Origin: Cyathus striatus
Taxonomy: Eukaryota; Basidiomycota; Agaricomycetes; Agaricales; Nidulariaceae
Direction of reading: 5' to 3'
Length of the DNA stretch: 64,000 nucleotides
NCBI GenBank assembly: GCA_025738555.1
Contig: JAOVFP010000014.1
Coordinates: 3,348,001-3,412,000 of the forward strand
A program made the position numbers and the translations under genes. The notes under the pieces were generated by a model that saw only the letters and a program-made list of their open reading frames with translations, was not told the origin of the DNA and ran no database searches. Every line of letters begins with the position of its first letter. Within the stretch, counting starts at the first letter, position 1. This document shows, one piece after another, positions 61,267-64,000 of the stretch.

Positions 61267-62583
61267 TTAAAATTTGCAACTAGGAAAATTGTAATGTACA
61301 AGTGTGGTCAACAAAATAATGCCCCACAGCAATAAGGACTTCACTGATGTGAAGTTCTTGTGGCCCCTTGAATAGAGGGCGAAGGGCCATGATTGTAGAG
61401 CTGTCTTAAAATCACCGGCCCTCGTATCTGCTTCTGCCTTGCATTCGGTCGCGTATATTGGACCTTTCACATTTTCGGCAATTTTTCGCATCTCCGCGAA
61501 GATCATCAGTGATTGAGATATGCCGTTCTGTGATAGATCGACCTGGATTTTGTTTTGCGTTTCGGGTAGAATAGGCATGCTGATAGTGTAGGTATTGATC
61601 TCTCTCGGCCCTTCAAGTTTAATTTCAACGCTGATTGTTTGAGGTTGAAGTTCTGGCTTTAACGTTAAATGTTCCAGTTCAGTGAATATACATCCCACTA
61701 CACTTCCAGCTATCAGCATATATCCGTTACCTATGCTAACTGCACAGTGATAGTGAACATATATTAAATACACTAGTAAGATAACACGTACTTTGTAAAG
61801 AGTTAGAGTTATCCGTAAATGTTCCACCAGAAATAACGAAGTGATGAGCCTCTCTGAAATACCCGGGCATTTCATTAAAATCTCCAAGAGAATTTGCGAG
61901 AGATGATTCAGAGGTAGGTCCATGATTGAGTTGGCTTACTACGTCTGCGTAGTGTGGTAAAGAGCACTGTTAGTCTGTTACATATATATGACTACGGACT
62001 TTACGTACCGGGATCTACGGAAACTTCAATTTCGTTGGGTATTTCATCTTCCTTAAGAATATGGATTTCACCTTTAAGGGGAGGAGACGCCCTATGCGAG
62101 TTCGATATGTCGAAGCTGCTGTTATCATCAGAAGGTTTTCCAGTGCCTGATGAAAATGAAGCTTCAGAAAAGTCACCGCCCTTATGTTATTCTACGTTTA
62201 TCCATATAAAAATTACTTACTGGAAACATTCTGCGGAATAATACTGGGGTTTTGTTCTGTTACTTGCTCGTTTGAAGACCTAGGCGGATTATCCTGGGCC
62301 GGAACAGGCTGGGACTTTTCGCTGCTGCTGAGCTGCTCTTTAAGCGTCTCTAACGCAATCTTGGCAGCTTCATCCTTGGCCAGAATTTTACTATCAGCTG
62401 TGCCACGTCCATATTCAACGCCTTTTACTAAAATATTCAAACAATCGTTGATCAGTTCCATCCTAAGAGTCAGGAATGAATCATACTATAGCATACTGCT
62501 GTCCATGTTGGGAAATGCTGAGGCCCTACGCAAGAGTATTCAAATACTGGATCCTCTAAAGGACGCTGGTATAGACTTGTCAT
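61267..62583 (-). CDS. dsRNA-binding-domain protein with C-terminal membrane anchor, 355 aa
   Basis: Five exons: 62583-62487, 62427-62221, 62146-62009, 61944-61792, 61739-61267; GT..AG introns of 59, 74, 64 and 52 bp; 1068 nt in all, phases agree. Residues 12-64 form a dsRBD: F-E-Y-S-C-V-G-P-Q-H-F-P-T-W-T-A-V, then G-V-E-Y-G-R-G-T-A-D-S-K, then A-K-D-E-A-A-K-I-A-L-E-T-L, the second helix that contacts RNA. The classic K-K pair is S-K here and helix 1 is short. A Ser/Pro/Glu-rich linker follows. Residues 177-190 read F-R-E-A-H-H-F-V-I-S-G-G-T-F, like the N-terminus of the NACHT protein at 44271. The C-terminus (about 334-350, L-L-L-W-G-I-I-L-L-T-T-L-V) is one hydrophobic helix with a short tail. 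It should sit on a membrane facing the cytosol. The combination is unusual; function is inferred only. Confidence 0.75.
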
Positions 62584-64000
62584 TGTGAAGTGAGGTACTG
62601 GTTTCTTAGTTTCGCGCATAATCCTTAACACCACTATTCGAGTGATATGGCATTTGAAATCTACAGTAATTTAAGATCACTGTGTCACCATTGAGAGCCA
62701 AAAGTGCCTACTCACAGAGGATGAGAATGAAACAATACGGTGGGCGTTGGTCCCGTAGTTGTGTACACGAGTACAACACGTTCCTGGGTTATCTGTGGAA
62801 CAGGTTCTTTCGAGTGCTATTAAGGGCCCCAATATAGTCCCACGCGTGCGTGATATGTTACTAATTCACATTTCCCCCTAGGAATCCGATGGACGTCAAT
62901 GTGCTTCGTAGATCTTATTTATCCCAGACGTGTAATATACACAGCGAATTACATGTTGAAATCCGAGCACAGTGAAAAGGACAACTTCCCCTTTAGTCAA
63001 CGAAGCGCTTTCAAGCGATGATCGATGATGGTCTGTGCATCCTGCCTCAATTTGTCAGATATTCTCAAAGGAAGCTCTTATTTTTCTATTAATGAGTGAT
63101 CGGGATTGGAAAAGAGAAGAAAGAACGTACAATGAAAGCATGAGGAAAGCAGTGAACTATTTGGTGTACAAATAAACGGTGTACAAATAGTACAGAAAGT
63201 GACTAGCGCGGCGTGCCGGCGGCCGAGCCGAAGCGGAAGCAATGGTGGTTGTGGTTTTTTTGGCTCGAGTTTGAACGTGGGTACAGCCAGTTGGCAGCCA
63301 TGACTACAGCGACATTCCCTGATCCGCCCCAAACCATGCTGTAGTTCGATTTCGACTGAGCCATACCGTCTTTTCTTACCTTGATGTGTGTATTTTCCTC
63401 TGTCTCTCTTTACTGCACCTAACAAGCTCATAGCCCGTGCTCGTCCTAGGTAATTCCTGGGGGGTTTCGTCCTCGTTTCTTTCGCTGGACGCGTATGAGG
63501 CTTAGTGGTCGTTATGATCCTTGGCTTTGACTTCACTGGTGGATTTAGTTTGGAGAGGGATAACTTAGTGCAGTGTACTAGGCACAGGAGATCATAGATA
63601 CGTCCCCTTTCCCCACATCTGCAACCTTCATCTCCACAGATATATCTCCCTCCATACGAACTTTCATCCTTGCATCACAAATATGTGCAGTAACGAGTAT
63701 ACCATCCTTCATATCGCCCACCGACCTATCTCCTGAAGCCCTGTACTGTTACCCTCAGCTCCCTGCTTACTACTTCCGCGCCCAGCAATCCACTGCTGTG
63801 TATTCCCTTCGTTACAGTCGTTCTCGCGCTACCTTGTTTAACCCATTGCGGTGGGAATTAGACGAACCCCCCGGACTCGGTATCGTAGGGTCAAATCCCA
63901 TATGAAGGGTACTTCGAACCTAGAGCCACTAAGGCCAAACCAGCAGCATTCTCAACTGCCTCTGCGCGGCTTCCTCCGCTCGATCTACCCAACTCTACGC
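62584..64000. other. No gene firmly supported at the right edge
   Basis: A minus frame of 152 codons at 63536-63078 is Arg/Lys/Pro-rich at its start and hydrophobic at its end, without a recognisable domain. The 5' region of the dsRNA-binding gene lies at 62584-62800; no clear TATA box. Confidence 0.4.

Noticed and set aside
63840..63910. tRNA gene (GGGTCAAATCCC word)
   Set aside because: B-box-like only; no acceptor or anticodon stem.

Overview
The window looks like nuclear DNA of an agaricomycete (mushroom-forming) basidiomycete. The intact genes have many short GT..AG introns of about 47-74 bp. The recognisable families are basidiomycete ones: a NACHT ATPase, an Old Yellow Enzyme, CxC5/CxC6 cysteine clusters of KDZ transposons, and a coiled-coil transposon protein seen across Agaricomycetes. 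There is no operon structure. Family names rest on reading motifs by eye; no database was searched.

Layout. 1-6600: a young Ty3/gypsy retrotransposon cut by the window edge (gag-protease, a likely -1 frameshift site, pol, 3' LTR). 6601-40860: a repeat compartment of old, mostly CpG-poor, nested elements. It holds a broken CxC5/CxC6 gene, another broken gene on the same strand, a hAT-like 1.39 kb insertion with an 8-bp target duplication, a 3.1 kb element with a 6-bp duplication, solo LTRs of two families, a 3.6 kb foldback element, several MITE-like repeats, fragments of a broken basidiomycete gene family, and a 4.6 kb TTA-flanked element carrying a decayed coiled-coil putative transposase. 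40864-64000: a gene-bearing, CpG-containing compartment. It has a four-exon NACHT gene, a 397-aa unknown gene with a truncated second copy, an ornithine carbamoyltransferase remnant, an OYE gene, a small putative tail-anchored protein, a near-perfect 1.84 kb palindrome, and a five-exon gene for a dsRNA-binding protein with a C-terminal membrane anchor.

How the parts may work together. The NACHT protein and the dsRNA-binding protein share a short motif (F-x-x-A-x-x-F-x-I...T-F), and a related motif sits in a broken gene near 24.4 kb. By analogy with fungal NLR systems, where sensor and effector share an amyloid-like motif, this may be an innate-immunity-type module with a nucleic-acid-sensing arm; that is inference. 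The palindrome lies 181 bp past the stop of the dsRNA-binding gene, so read-through could make a long RNA hairpin, the kind of ligand such a protein binds.
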